A stretch of DNA of 64,000 nt from Spirulina subsalsa PCC 9445 (GTDB taxonomy: Bacteria > Cyanobacteriota > Cyanobacteriia > Cyanobacteriales > Spirulinaceae): the NCBI RefSeq assembly GCF_000314005.1, contig NZ_JH980292.1:186001-250000 (forward strand), read 5' to 3'. Below are positions 37,129 through 45,514 of this stretch, one piece after another. Made by a program: the position numbers and the translations under genes. How positions within the stretch are numbered: the stretch's first letter is position 1; every line of letters begins with the position of its first letter. Under the pieces are notes generated by a model. It was given only the letters and a program-made list of their open reading frames with translations, did no database searches and had not been told where the DNA came from.

Positions 37129-38709
37129 ATGAAATCTGATGTTGCGGATCAACGACTTATGACCCGAACAAAGCCGTTAATTGCCCAATGCCCAAAACCT
37201 GATTTTCTGCCCCATCATCATAGTATTTTGGTGGTGGATGATACGGCGGCAAATCTAAATTTGTTGACGCGGATTTTGGGGAACGAAGGCTATAAAGTGC
37301 GAGTCGCCCCCAATGGGAAAATGGCGATTCGTTCAGCCTTGAGTCATCCCCCAGATTTAATCTTGCTGGATATCAAAATTCCCGATTTAGACGGCTATAG
37401 TATATGTCAACGACTCAAAGCAGAACCCCAGACTTCTGATGTGCCGATTTTGTTTATCAGTGCCTTAGATGCTGTAATCGACAAAATCATGGCCTTTAGT
37501 GTGGGGGGAGTGGATTATATTACCAAGCCGTTTGAGCCAATGGAAGTGTTAGCACGCATTGAACATCAACTGCGTCTGCGCTATTTCCAATTGCAATTAG
37601 AACATCAGAATCAACAGCTACAGTTATTGTTTGATGCCAGTCAGGCGATCGCACAGGCTCAAGATGTATCGACGGCCTTTGAAGCCATTTTAGCCCGCAT
37701 CTGTGAAACCCTGCACTGGGATTATGGAGAAGCTTGGATTCTCAACCGGGATCAATCCCATTGGATTTATGGTCAAGCCCATTATGCTCCCAATCCAGTG
37801 GCGGAAGATTGGTTCATCTTACGGCAAAATCTAGCTTTTGCCACAGGTCAGGGATTAATTGGCCAGGCTGCCGCTAGTCGGGAGATGATTTGGTTTGATG
37901 CTGTCTCCCATGAGTCTTGTCCGGATTATCCAATCTGTTCCCAGTTACTCGAATTAGAGAATTTCCAGAATGGACTCACCTTGCCCATTTGTTTGGGGGA
38001 CGATGTGTTAGCGGTATTAATGTTTTTTTATCAGATCCCCGCGATCAATAGCCCAAGTCCCAGAAGTGAGCAACAAATCCGTCAATTACTCAAGGTGGTT
38101 GCGACCCAGTTAGGCGAAATGTTACAACGGAAAAAGGCAGAAACCGCTTTACAAGAAGCCAATCGAGAGTTAGAACGCTTGGCGACTTATGATGGTTTAA
38201 CCCAAATTGCCAATCGTCGCTATTTTGATCAGTACCTACAAGAGATTTGGCAAGTGTCCCAAGAGAAGGGAGAATACTTGTCTTTGATTTTGTGGGATTT
38301 AGAACACTTTAAGCAATATAACGACTGTTATGGTCATCCGGCAGGCGATCGCTGTTTATACGAAGTCAGTCAGGCCGCGAGTCGAGTGGTTCACCGCAAA
38401 ACAGACCTCCTCGCTCGCTACGGGGGGGAAGAGTTCGCGGTGATTTTACCCAATACCCCCATTCAGGGTGCGATCGCCGTTGCCCAAGGGATTCAACAAG
38501 CCATCTACCAACTGCAAATTCCCCATAAAACCTCCTCAGTCCGTCCCTACATTACCTTGAGTTTAGGCATTGCCAGCTTAATCCCCCAAGGCAATTACAG
38601 CCCCCAAGAGTTAATTCAACTGGCCGATTTAGCCTTGTATCAAGCCAAAAAATCCGGGCGAGATCGTTGGTGTTATGAAGCTCTCCCCACCAGACTACAT
38701 CGTAATTAA
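37129..38709 (+). CDS. REC-GAF-GGDEF response regulator (diguanylate cyclase)
   Basis: Response regulator of 526 aa that should make c-di-GMP. The receiver domain has DD at 37-38, phospho-acceptor Asp81 (LILLDIKIP) and Lys in YITKPFEP. A coiled coil leads to a GAF domain (about 165-335), then the cyclase domain with the active-site GGEEF (RYGGEEFAVILPN, about 435-447). An RxxD inhibitory site (RKTD) lies five residues before GGEEF, at the canonical position, so product feedback is expected. Kinase partners may be the neighbouring PAS kinases. The long folded leader suggests RNA-level control. Confidence 0.9.
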   Translation: MKSDVADQRLMTRTKPLIAQCPKPDFLPHHHSILVVDDTAANLNLLTRILGNEGYKVRVAPNGKMAIRSALSHPPDLILLDIKIPDLDGYSICQRLKAEPQTSDVPILFISALDAVIDKIMAFSVGGVDYITKPFEPMEVLARIEHQLRLRYFQLQLEHQNQQLQLLFDASQAIAQAQDVSTAFEAILARICETLHWDYGEAWILNRDQSHWIYGQAHYAPNPVAEDWFILRQNLAFATGQGLIGQAAASREMIWFDAVSHESCPDYPICSQLLELENFQNGLTLPICLGDDVLAVLMFFYQIPAINSPSPRSEQQIRQLLKVVATQLGEMLQRKKAETALQEANRELERLATYDGLTQIANRRYFDQYLQEIWQVSQEKGEYLSLILWDLEHFKQYNDCYGHPAGDRCLYEVSQAASRVVHRKTDLLARYGGEEFAVILPNTPIQGAIAVAQGIQQAIYQLQIPHKTSSVRPYITLSLGIASLIPQGNYSPQELIQLADLALYQAKKSGRDRWCYEALPTRLHRN

Positions 38710-38781
38710 GGGTGTCCCCTGTCCCTCTTAGACTCTTTTGAGTCTAGAGATCCTCAAGTCGCCGAGAATATCAAGAATGAC

Positions 38782-38812
38782 TTGCCACTCCTTGGGGAAA
38801 CCATGTTATAAT
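38782..38812 (+). promoter_or_regulatory. Probable promoter of the RRM gene
   Basis: TTGCCA (38782-38787), 19-nt spacer, TATAAT (38807-38812). It would give a leader of about 160 nt for the RNA-binding protein gene; the spacer is a little long. Confidence 0.5.
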
Positions 38813-38865
38813 GAATGGCGAGACTAGGTTATCGGCAGTTAAGTAATGCGATCGCAGGACAGGAG

Positions 38866-38901
38866 TTTTACATCAGTTTCGTGTTTTACATCGGTTTCGT
38901 G
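38866..38901 (+). repeat. Two tandem 18-bp repeats in the rbp leader
   Basis: TTTTACATCAGTTTCGTG and TTTTACATCGGTTTCGTG are adjacent (38866-38883, 38884-38901), differing at one base, between the promoter and the RRM gene start. Possible protein-binding or regulatory RNA sites. Confidence 0.7.
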
Positions 38902-38980
38902 AACGTTCTTGTAGACTTGCCTCCGAGTTCCCATCTCTACACACATTTAATTGGTTTTGATCTCAAGAGAGAGGTAAGGA

Positions 38981-39232
38981 ATGACAGTTTATATTGGTAA
39001 CTTATCCTTTGACGTGACAGAGGATGACCTCAACAATGTTTTTGCAGACTACGGTTCCGTGAAACGGGTGCAAATGCCCGTAGATCGTGATTCCGGTCGC
39101 AAGCGTGGTTTTGCTTTTGTCGATATGGACACAGAGGCCGAAGAAACCTCAGCCATTGACAGTCTCGATGAGGCCGAATGGATGGGGCGGACTTTGCGGG
39201 TGAATAAAGCAAAACCCCGTCGTGGTCGCTAG
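38981..39232 (+). CDS. RRM-type RNA-binding protein (Rbp family)
   Basis: Small RNA-binding protein of 83 aa, one RRM with RNP2 VYIGNLSF at residues 3-10 and RNP1 KRGFAFVDM at about 43-51, and a basic C-terminal tail ending KPRRGR. Cyanobacterial Rbp proteins bind RNA, respond to cold and help mRNA localisation. The leader is long (about 160 nt) and the 3' region long too, both typical of regulated RRM genes. GAGAGGTAAGGA gives a strong ribosome site before ATG 38981. Confidence 0.93.
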   Translation: MTVYIGNLSFDVTEDDLNNVFADYGSVKRVQMPVDRDSGRKRGFAFVDMDTEAEETSAIDSLDEAEWMGRTLRVNKAKPRRGR

Positions 39233-39244
39233 ATTAAGTCACAA

Positions 39245-39296
39245 TTTAGGCCTTCAAAATTTAGGCCTTCAAAATTTAGGCCTTCAAAATTTAAGC
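39245..39296 (+). repeat. Three tandem 15-bp repeats after rbp
   Basis: TTTAGGCCTTCAAAA repeated at 39245, 39260 and 39275, with a partial fourth copy. AGGCCT is palindromic within each unit. It lies in the 3' region of the RRM gene. Confidence 0.8.
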
Positions 39297-39426
39297 ATAA
39301 GTCCCTACTGTATCAGGTGTACTAATCGATACAACCAACCCGAATCATCTAAGGGTTGACCTTAAGAACTAGCGTTAAGGACTGGCTTAAAAACAGCTTG
39401 CTTGTGATTCTGAATTTTTATTCTAG

Positions 39427-39455
39427 AGGGGCGTTTTCCAACGCCCCTGTTTTGT
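39427..39455 (+). terminator. Strong intrinsic terminator
   Basis: AGGGGCGTT (39427-39435), loop TTCC, AACGCCCCT (39440-39448), then GTTTTGTT. A 9-bp GC-rich stem with a tetraloop and a T run; it would end the RRM transcript about 220 nt after the stop codon. The remaining bases to 39627 show no gene. Confidence 0.8.
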
Positions 39456-39627
39456 TGAGGCTCTCGTTGCAGAGTCATCAGCCGAAAAGTCTTACCGGGA
39501 TTTTCACAAACTTGCCCTAACTTTTACGGTAATCAATGTTACTGTGTATCAAAAGAGACTTGATATTTCATAAAAGTTAACGTTCTAATAGAACTACGAC
39601 TGAAGTATTAAGTTTTTGTAAAAAAAT

Positions 39628-41517
39628 ATGATTAGTTCTCTTATTCGTGCATTTCCTTCTCAGGTGACTTCCTCAATCTCGACATCCCAGCGCGATATTT
39701 TAATTGTTGATGACACGCCAGAGAACCTCCGTCTGCTCTCTCAGATGCTCATGCAGCATGGGTATAACGTGCGCAAGGCGAGGAACGGCAAAATGGCACT
39801 CATGGCCGTTCAGACGATGCTTCCGGACATCATCCTCTTAGATATCATGATGCCCAATATGGATGGTTACGAAGTCTGTCAACAGCTAAAATCCGATCCG
39901 AAAACCGCTCAGATTCCCGTAGTTTTCCTCAGCGCCCTAGATGAAGTGATGGATAAAGTCAATGCCTTTAAAGTGGGAGGGGCAGACTATATCACGAAAC
40001 CATTCCAGATTGAAGAAGTCTTAACCCGAGTTGAGCATCAATTGTCATTAAAGCAGGCCGAAGCAGAAATTCGGGAACTCAACAGTAGGTTAGAAGAACG
40101 AGTCAAGGAACGCACCCAACAACTACAGGCAGTTGTCCATGAACTAGAACTAGAAATTCAACAACGGAAACAGGCTGAACACCAGTTACTAGAGATGGCA
40201 CTCCATGACGCGCTCACGGGTTTACCCAATCGGGTGTTATTAGCCCAGCGTCTGCAAAATACCATCACCCGGGCTTCTTTAGATCCAGATTATCATTTCG
40301 CGGTGTTGTTTCTGGATTGCGATCGCTTCAAAGTAATCAACGACTCCCTTGGTCATCGCGTCGGGGATCAATTATTAGTCGCCCTAGCCAGTCGCATTCA
40401 AGCCCATTTACAATCAGAAGATACCCTAGCTCGTTTAGGAGGGGATGAATTTGCCATTATCCTAGGCAACAGTCCCGACCTAAACCACGCGACCCAAGTC
40501 GCCCAAAACATCTTAGAATCCCTTGAGCATCCCTTCCAACTCGAAGAATGCGAAGTCTTCACCAACGTTAGTATTGGAATTGTCTTTGGGGACTCTTACC
40601 GCACCCTCCACGAACGCAACGCCGACCAACCCGAACACTTACTCCGGGATGCTGATAACGCCATGTATCGGGCCAAAGAAGGGGGACGGGGGACTTATCA
40701 CGTCTTTGACCCCACCATGCACCAGATCGCCTTAGAACGCCTCAACCTAGAAACCGAACTCCGTTATGCCCTGAACCGGAATGAGTTTCTCCTCCACTAT
40801 CAACCCATTGTTCACCTGAAAAGTGGCAAAATTCAGGGGTTCGAGGCCTTGATTCGGTGGCATAGTCCCACCCGGGGGTTAGTTTCCCCCTCCCAATTCA
40901 TCCCTATTACCGAAGAAACTGGGTTAATTGTTCCTTTGGGACAGTGGGTGCTAAAAGAAGCTTGTTCCCAACTGCGACAATGGCAAAAACTGGGGCTAGT
41001 TAATGACAGTATGAGTATTAGTGTGAACTTGACAGCGCACCAATTCACACAAGTTGACTTTTGTCAACAACTGGATCAAATTTTAGCCGAAACCGGACTC
41101 TCCCCCCATCACCTCAAACTAGAAATCACCGAAAGCACAATTATGGATAATCAGCGTTCGGCGCAAAGTATCTTACAGCAACTCAAATCGAGACATATTT
41201 CCTTGAGTATTGATGACTTTGGGACAGGATACTCCTCTCTGAGTTATCTCCACGCCTTCCCGGTGGATATTCTCAAAGTAGATCGCTCCTTTGTTCAGTC
41301 CCTTGATGGGAGTCGCGAGAAACTGGGTTTAATCCCCGCCATTTTCAGTATTACCCAAGCAATGGGAATGTCTGCGATCGCCGAAGGCATCGAAACCGCC
41401 ATTCAACTGGATCAACTGCGCCATTTAAACTATGAATTTGGACAAGGCTATTTTTTCTCCAAACCCTTACCCAGTGAGGCTGTCGTAGAACTGTTAAAAC
41501 AAGATCCCCAATGGTAG
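39628..41517 (+). CDS. REC-GGDEF-EAL response regulator (c-di-GMP turnover)
   Basis: Response regulator of 629 aa with both c-di-GMP domains. Receiver: acceptor Asp72 (IILLDIMMPNMDG) and Lys in YITKPFQI. A coiled coil (LNSRLEERVKERTQQLQ) leads to GGDEF (LARLGGDEFAIILGN) without the RxxD inhibitory site. The EAL domain keeps the known catalytic motifs: FEALIRWHSP, EITESTIMDN, SIDDFGTGYSSLSYL, VDRSF and AIAEGIET, so phosphodiesterase activity is expected. It may balance the REC-GAF-GGDEF protein upstream. Confidence 0.92.
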   Translation: MISSLIRAFPSQVTSSISTSQRDILIVDDTPENLRLLSQMLMQHGYNVRKARNGKMALMAVQTMLPDIILLDIMMPNMDGYEVCQQLKSDPKTAQIPVVFLSALDEVMDKVNAFKVGGADYITKPFQIEEVLTRVEHQLSLKQAEAEIRELNSRLEERVKERTQQLQAVVHELELEIQQRKQAEHQLLEMALHDALTGLPNRVLLAQRLQNTITRASLDPDYHFAVLFLDCDRFKVINDSLGHRVGDQLLVALASRIQAHLQSEDTLARLGGDEFAIILGNSPDLNHATQVAQNILESLEHPFQLEECEVFTNVSIGIVFGDSYRTLHERNADQPEHLLRDADNAMYRAKEGGRGTYHVFDPTMHQIALERLNLETELRYALNRNEFLLHYQPIVHLKSGKIQGFEALIRWHSPTRGLVSPSQFIPITEETGLIVPLGQWVLKEACSQLRQWQKLGLVNDSMSISVNLTAHQFTQVDFCQQLDQILAETGLSPHHLKLEITESTIMDNQRSAQSILQQLKSRHISLSIDDFGTGYSSLSYLHAFPVDILKVDRSFVQSLDGSREKLGLIPAIFSITQAMGMSAIAEGIETAIQLDQLRHLNYEFGQGYFFSKPLPSEAVVELLKQDPQW

Positions 41518-41645
41518 AATCTGAATTTGTCCTGATAGCGAGACTTTCCTTTAGAATAGGGGAGCGGTTCTCAGGGAGGACAGAATCACCGTCCCTAATC
41601 CTGCTAGAATGCAAATTGAACAAGCACCTGACCCCTTAAAACACG

Positions 41646-42359
41646 ATGGTTGATCAAAACGGAGACATCGAAAGACTACTAGAAACAAAAAAATGCCAAG
41701 GCGGGGATCTCAGTCACGCAAATTTAAGTAACTTAGATCTCAGTGGGGCGGATCTCAGTGGGGCGACGCTCTTCTGCACCAACCTGAGTGGGGCTAATCT
41801 CAGTGGGGCTAATCTCAGTGGGGCTGACCTCAGTTATGCTAACTGTGTTAATACAGACCTCACCCGGGCAAACATCAGAGGGGCTGATGCTAAAGGAATT
41901 AACCTGTTTGATGCTAACCTCAACGGAACTAATTTAAGCGGGACAGATTTAACCTTTGCGAACCTCGTCAATGCCAGTTTAAGTGAGGCGAACTTACGGG
42001 CGGTTAAGTTAGTGGGAGCCAACTTAATCGGGGCCAAACTCAACAGCGCCAATCTCAGTAGTGCCGACCTCGGAGGAGCCAATCTCAGCACAGCAAATCT
42101 TGTGGCCGCTAAACTGTTAAGTACAGATTTAAGTGAGGCAAAATTAGTCCGGTCTGATTTAAGTGATGCGGACTTGGTGGGGGCTAATTTAACCGATGCG
42201 AACCTCTCTAATGCCAATCTTCTCAATACCAATATGGCCAGCGCTCTATTAATTGGGTCTTACTTAGTGGGGGCGAATTTAATTGGCACTCATTTAGAAA
42301 ATGCCAAGTTAGATGGTGCCATTGGCATTACAACAGAAGGGCAATTAGTCGTTCGTTAG
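41646..42359 (+). CDS. Pentapeptide-repeat protein
   Basis: Protein of 237 aa made almost wholly of A(D/N)LxX repeats, about 38 copies, giving a right-handed quadrilateral beta-helix. There is no signal peptide or extra domain except a short N-terminal lead (MVDQNGDIERLLETKKCQGG). The role is unknown; some relatives mimic DNA or protect gyrase, but nothing here shows that. Its stop is followed by the long repeat element G, which shares CGTTAGCTC with element F, so the element starts at the end of the coding sequence. Confidence 0.9.
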   Translation: MVDQNGDIERLLETKKCQGGDLSHANLSNLDLSGADLSGATLFCTNLSGANLSGANLSGADLSYANCVNTDLTRANIRGADAKGINLFDANLNGTNLSGTDLTFANLVNASLSEANLRAVKLVGANLIGAKLNSANLSSADLGGANLSTANLVAAKLLSTDLSEAKLVRSDLSDADLVGANLTDANLSNANLLNTNMASALLIGSYLVGANLIGTHLENAKLDGAIGITTEGQLVVR

Positions 42360-42360
42360 C

Positions 42361-42483
42361 TCATCGTCGGGAAGCCCCGCACTGTACGTTCGCGTTCACG
42401 TTCGCGAAGCGTTGCGTAGCAAAGCGTCACGAAGTGAACGCAAAGCGTTGCGTAGCAAATGTCAGTGTCGGGAGGATGTCACA
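42361..42483 (+). repeat. Right-end-like hairpin (G) with an expanded loop
   Basis: Outer halves TCATCGTCGGGAAGCCCCGC ACTGTA and TGTCAGTGTCGGGAGGATGT CAC match elements A and F. The apical loop has been enlarged by about 75 bp of another palindromic repeat (gttcgcg..., with two copies of GCGTTGCGTAGCAAA). Confidence 0.7.
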
Positions 42484-42589
42484 TTGTAGTCGGGGTAATA
42501 GGCAATCTTGACCAGTTAAGACTCAACGTTAGAAGTCAAGGTGTCGGGAGTCGGGAGATTGCCTCTCCCCTGCTGCCCCTCTCTCCTGA

Positions 42590-43378
42590 TCACCACTCAA
42601 CAATCACGGGAGTATGATCACTGGGTTTTTCTAACTTTCTCGGTTCAATGTCGATGGTACAAGCTAGGGCTTTTTCGTACAGTTTCGGGGTTAAGTAATG
42701 GTGATCAATTCGCCATCCCCGATTACGACTAAATCCCCCTTGACGATAATCCCACCAACTAAAATATCCGGCTTCTGAATTAAATTTGCGGAAGGCATCT
42801 TTTAAGCCTAATGCTAAGACATTTTCTAGGGCTTCTCGTTCAAGGGGGGAGGACATAATATGTTTTTCTTTGCCTTTGGGGTTATAAATATCCCGGTCTT
42901 CTAAGGCAATATTAAAGTCCCCACAGACACAAATTTCTGTGTTTTCACCCTTGACAAAATGGGTCAAATAGTCTTTTAAGGTAGCAAGCCAGCGCAGTTT
43001 ATAGTCATATTTATCACTATCCAAAGCGGCACCATTGGGAACATATAGATTAACAATTCTCACCTCTCCCAGTTGACCGCTAATGACTCGTTTTTGTGCG
43101 TCTAATTCTGTAGCAACGTCGCTGTTCAGGATACTAGAAAAGCCTATTTTGAGATCGGTTAAAGGGGTTTGACTGGCAATGGCGACACCGTTATAGGATT
43201 TTTGTCCAGAAATGGCGAGAGAGTAGCCGATTTCTTGAAAGGGTTCTTGGGGAAAGTCGGAGTCAATCACTTTGGTTTCTTGTAAGCATAAAACCTCAAC
43301 AGGATTCTGTTTTAACCAGTCGATCACAATACTGAGACGGCTACGAATTGAGTTAACGTTCCAGGTGGCTATTTTCAT
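42590..43378 (-). CDS. xthA: Exodeoxyribonuclease III
   Basis: AP endonuclease/3'-5' exonuclease of 262 aa, base-excision repair. The start is ATG 43378 (MKIATWNVNSIRSR). Catalytic residues of the family are seen: the N7 of TWNVNS, Glu34 in LQETKV, the GDFNIA strand and the final SDHTPVIVEW. The TAA stop of the upstream gene (43380-43382) lies one base before this start, so the two are likely translationally coupled. Length and motifs are normal. Confidence 0.92.
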   Translation of the reverse strand: MKIATWNVNSIRSRLSIVIDWLKQNPVEVLCLQETKVIDSDFPQEPFQEIGYSLAISGQKSYNGVAIASQTPLTDLKIGFSSILNSDVATELDAQKRVISGQLGEVRIVNLYVPNGAALDSDKYDYKLRWLATLKDYLTHFVKGENTEICVCGDFNIALEDRDIYNPKGKEKHIMSSPLEREALENVLALGLKDAFRKFNSEAGYFSWWDYRQGGFSRNRGWRIDHHYLTPKLYEKALACTIDIEPRKLEKPSDHTPVIVEW

Positions 43379-43379
43379 T

Positions 43380-43904
43380 TTAAACTTTTCCAGTGAAGGC
43401 AAAGCCGAGGAGAATTAAGAGAATAAGGACTAACGCCAAGGTGACAAAGTTGTTGTCTTTGCGGTTAATTAAACTGGGATCAATAGGTTCGGGTTCAACT
43501 TTTTTGACTTTTATCCGGGGTTTTTCTTGCAGGGGAACATAGCGATTATCGGGTTTACTGTCTTCGATGTTACGGAGATCGGGAATTTGGGTCATCCATT
43601 CTGGAGGACGTTTTAAGGCGGGTGCTTTGATGATGTAGAGGAGGCGTTTGGCTTGTTTACTGGTTTCTGGGAAGGGGTGACGGAGGAGTTTTTCACAGAG
43701 TGCGATCGCCTTTTCCTGTTCATTGGCCGCTTGATAAGCCGTGACGAGCCAAATCTGCGCCTCTCCCCCCAGCCGAGAAGTCCCCCGCACTAGGCTACAG
43801 GCGGCCTCTAACGCCTCAATACTGGCACGATAAAGGCCGCGTTCAAAGGCAACTTTTCCCGCTTGATAGTGTTTTTGAAAGGCTTCTTGTTCTTCTAAAT
43901 TCAC
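43380..43904 (-). CDS. TPR-like tail-anchored protein
   Basis: Protein of 174 aa. The N-terminal 85 residues form helical TPR-like repeats (HYQAGKVAFERGLYRASIEA and AYQAANEQEKAIALCEKLL). A Pro-rich, charged linker follows, and a single C-terminal membrane helix ends it (FVTLALVLILLILLGFAF). It is a cyanobacterial conserved hypothetical of unknown role, probably a membrane-attached adaptor. It precedes xthA in an apparent operon with a one-base gap. Confidence 0.75.
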   Translation of the reverse strand: MNLEEQEAFQKHYQAGKVAFERGLYRASIEALEAACSLVRGTSRLGGEAQIWLVTAYQAANEQEKAIALCEKLLRHPFPETSKQAKRLLYIIKAPALKRPPEWMTQIPDLRNIEDSKPDNRYVPLQEKPRIKVKKVEPEPIDPSLINRKDNNFVTLALVLILLILLGFAFTGKV

Positions 43905-44259
43905 GTTTTCAGATGAAATTCCTGATTTTAGCGCTCAGTTGTTGGGTTGCGCTGTTGCCACCCAACTCACAGATAACATTCTTGCTTTTATTTCATGGAG
44001 TCCCAAGGGACATTGTACAATGCACAGGAAAAAACCAAGACTAAACCGACACTTCAGGTACAGTCTGGGAATCCTGAATTTTAGTGCTAGGAAATTCTAG
44101 TCTATCCCACGCTGTACCTTAAGTTGGCGTGGATTTTGTTCTGTCTTCAGCCCAAAGATCCGGGAAAATGGGTTTAAAACTGGGAATGTTAAGAGAGGAG
44201 GATCTAGAGTTAAAGAAAAGCAAAGAACGCCCGTAGTTGCTCAACCCCCAAGTTTTACA

Positions 44260-44463
44260 ATGAATGAATATCACCCTCGTCATGATGCCGATCAGGCTTT
44301 TAAGCAATCCCTAGAGCAGTTAAAAGAGATTCTGGAGCCCAAAAAATCGGTTAAACCCCCCCCTCCCCCTACTCCCAAAGAGCCTCTTTCTCTGGCCGAT
44401 GAGGCTTTATGGGAGGAAGCGGGGGAAGATTTAGAGGCCTATTTCAAGGAAGAGGACGAATAA
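44260..44463 (+). CDS. Small acidic conserved protein
   Basis: Protein of 67 aa, unrecognised. It has a helical start (ADQAFKQSLEQLKEIL), a Pro-rich linker (PPPPPTPKEP) and an acidic C-terminus (EDLEAYFKEEDE). No signal peptide. Position and codon pattern look real, and the gap of about 355 bp upstream (43905-44259) has no other gene. Function unknown. Confidence 0.6.
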   Translation: MNEYHPRHDADQAFKQSLEQLKEILEPKKSVKPPPPPTPKEPLSLADEALWEEAGEDLEAYFKEEDE

Positions 44464-44487
44464 GCGCCATGTTTATCGTTTGGCTGT

Positions 44488-45276
44488 TTATCGTTTGGTC
44501 GTTTGTCGTTTGGCCTCATAGAGGAGTAAAGCGGCGGCGATCGCAACATTTAATGATTCCACTCCCACCGCCAAGGGAATAGTGACCTGTAAATCACTTT
44601 GCGCCAGTAAGTCCTCAGAGAGTCCGGCCGCTTCATTGCCGAATAATAACAGGGTGTGTTTTTGAAAATCGATGTCCCAATAGGACAAATCCCCTTGGGG
44701 GACAGTAGCAATGACCTGTCCCCCTTGTTGTCGGTAGGCTTGCACCCGTTGCGGTAAATCCCCATAACGGGCCATCGGCACTTGAAAAATAAAGCCAGCC
44801 GAAGCGCGCAACACTTTCGGATTGTCGAAGTCTACACTATCCCCACTCAACCACAGGCCATCACTGGGAATAGCGGCCGCCGTGCGGATAATTGTGCCTA
44901 AATTGCCGGGATCTTGTAGGGTTTCCAAGACCACACCTAAACGGGGAAACGCCACAGGAGGAGGACTGATTTGATCTCGGGGTAAAGTAGCAAGCACCCC
45001 ATCAGGACTAACCGTTGTAGTGAGCGATCGCAACACCTCCTCACTCACCACCTCCAGCCTCGCCGTCCCTTGCTCCAGCACAGCCCACAATCGGGAATGT
45101 TTCCCCTGCCAAGTCGGAGTACAACAGACCGTTTGTAACGGTAAACCCCCCTGACTCGCCATCTCCACCAAATTCGTCCCCTCCAACAGGCACAAATTCT
45201 CTTGGCGACGATACTTGCTCTGCTGCAACTTCCGCAACTGCTTAATCAAGGGGTTCTGCAAACTGGTAATCAACAT
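44488..45276 (-). CDS. SpoU/TrmH-family RNA 2'-O-methyltransferase
   Basis: SPOUT-class RNA ribose methyltransferase of 262 aa, target rRNA or tRNA. The three motifs are present: the N-terminal part with VVLETLQDPGNLGTIIRTA (motif 1, Asn and Arg), LLLFGNEAAGLSEDLL (motif 2), and IPLAVGVESLNVAIAAALLLYE (motif 3). A substrate-binding domain occupies the first 90 residues. ATG 45276 is preceded by AGGGGGGAAG; a GTG at 45297 would add seven residues. It starts 46 nt after the tRNA-Leu gene on the same strand. Confidence 0.88.
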   Translation of the reverse strand: MLITSLQNPLIKQLRKLQQSKYRRQENLCLLEGTNLVEMASQGGLPLQTVCCTPTWQGKHSRLWAVLEQGTARLEVVSEEVLRSLTTTVSPDGVLATLPRDQISPPPVAFPRLGVVLETLQDPGNLGTIIRTAAAIPSDGLWLSGDSVDFDNPKVLRASAGFIFQVPMARYGDLPQRVQAYRQQGGQVIATVPQGDLSYWDIDFQKHTLLLFGNEAAGLSEDLLAQSDLQVTIPLAVGVESLNVAIAAALLLYEAKRQTTKR

Positions 45277-45322
45277 CAGCTTCTTCCCCCCTTTCACCCT
45301 AATTTAGAGCTAAGTTCTCTCA

Positions 45323-45407
45323 TGCGGAACGCGAGACTTGAACTCGCACAGGATAAACTCCCACTAGAACCTGAATCTAGCGCGTCTACCAATTCCGCCA
45401 GTTCCGC
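45323..45407 (-). tRNA. tRNA-Leu (anticodon CAG)
   Basis: On the minus strand the acceptor stem GCGGAAC pairs with GTTCCGC (A73 follows), the D-arm is GGCGGAATTGGTAGACGC, the anticodon stem CTAGA/TCTAG holds TTCAGGT giving CAG, a long variable arm follows, and the T-arm is GCGAGTTCAAGTCTCGC. Length 85 nt, class II, as expected for Leu. CCA is not encoded. Confidence 0.97.
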
Positions 45408-45514
45408 ATTAATCACGCAATTTTGTATTATTGCACTCCTCCCCTCTCTTGTCAAGGCTGATTATTTTTTTTTTTCAGAAAAAGATTCCGTTTTGACCAA
45501 AGCTTTTTAGTATA

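Noticed and set aside
41834-42232. Minus-strand frame opposite the pentapeptide gene
   Set aside because: Pentapeptide repeats keep the antisense frame open; codon pattern supports the + strand gene.
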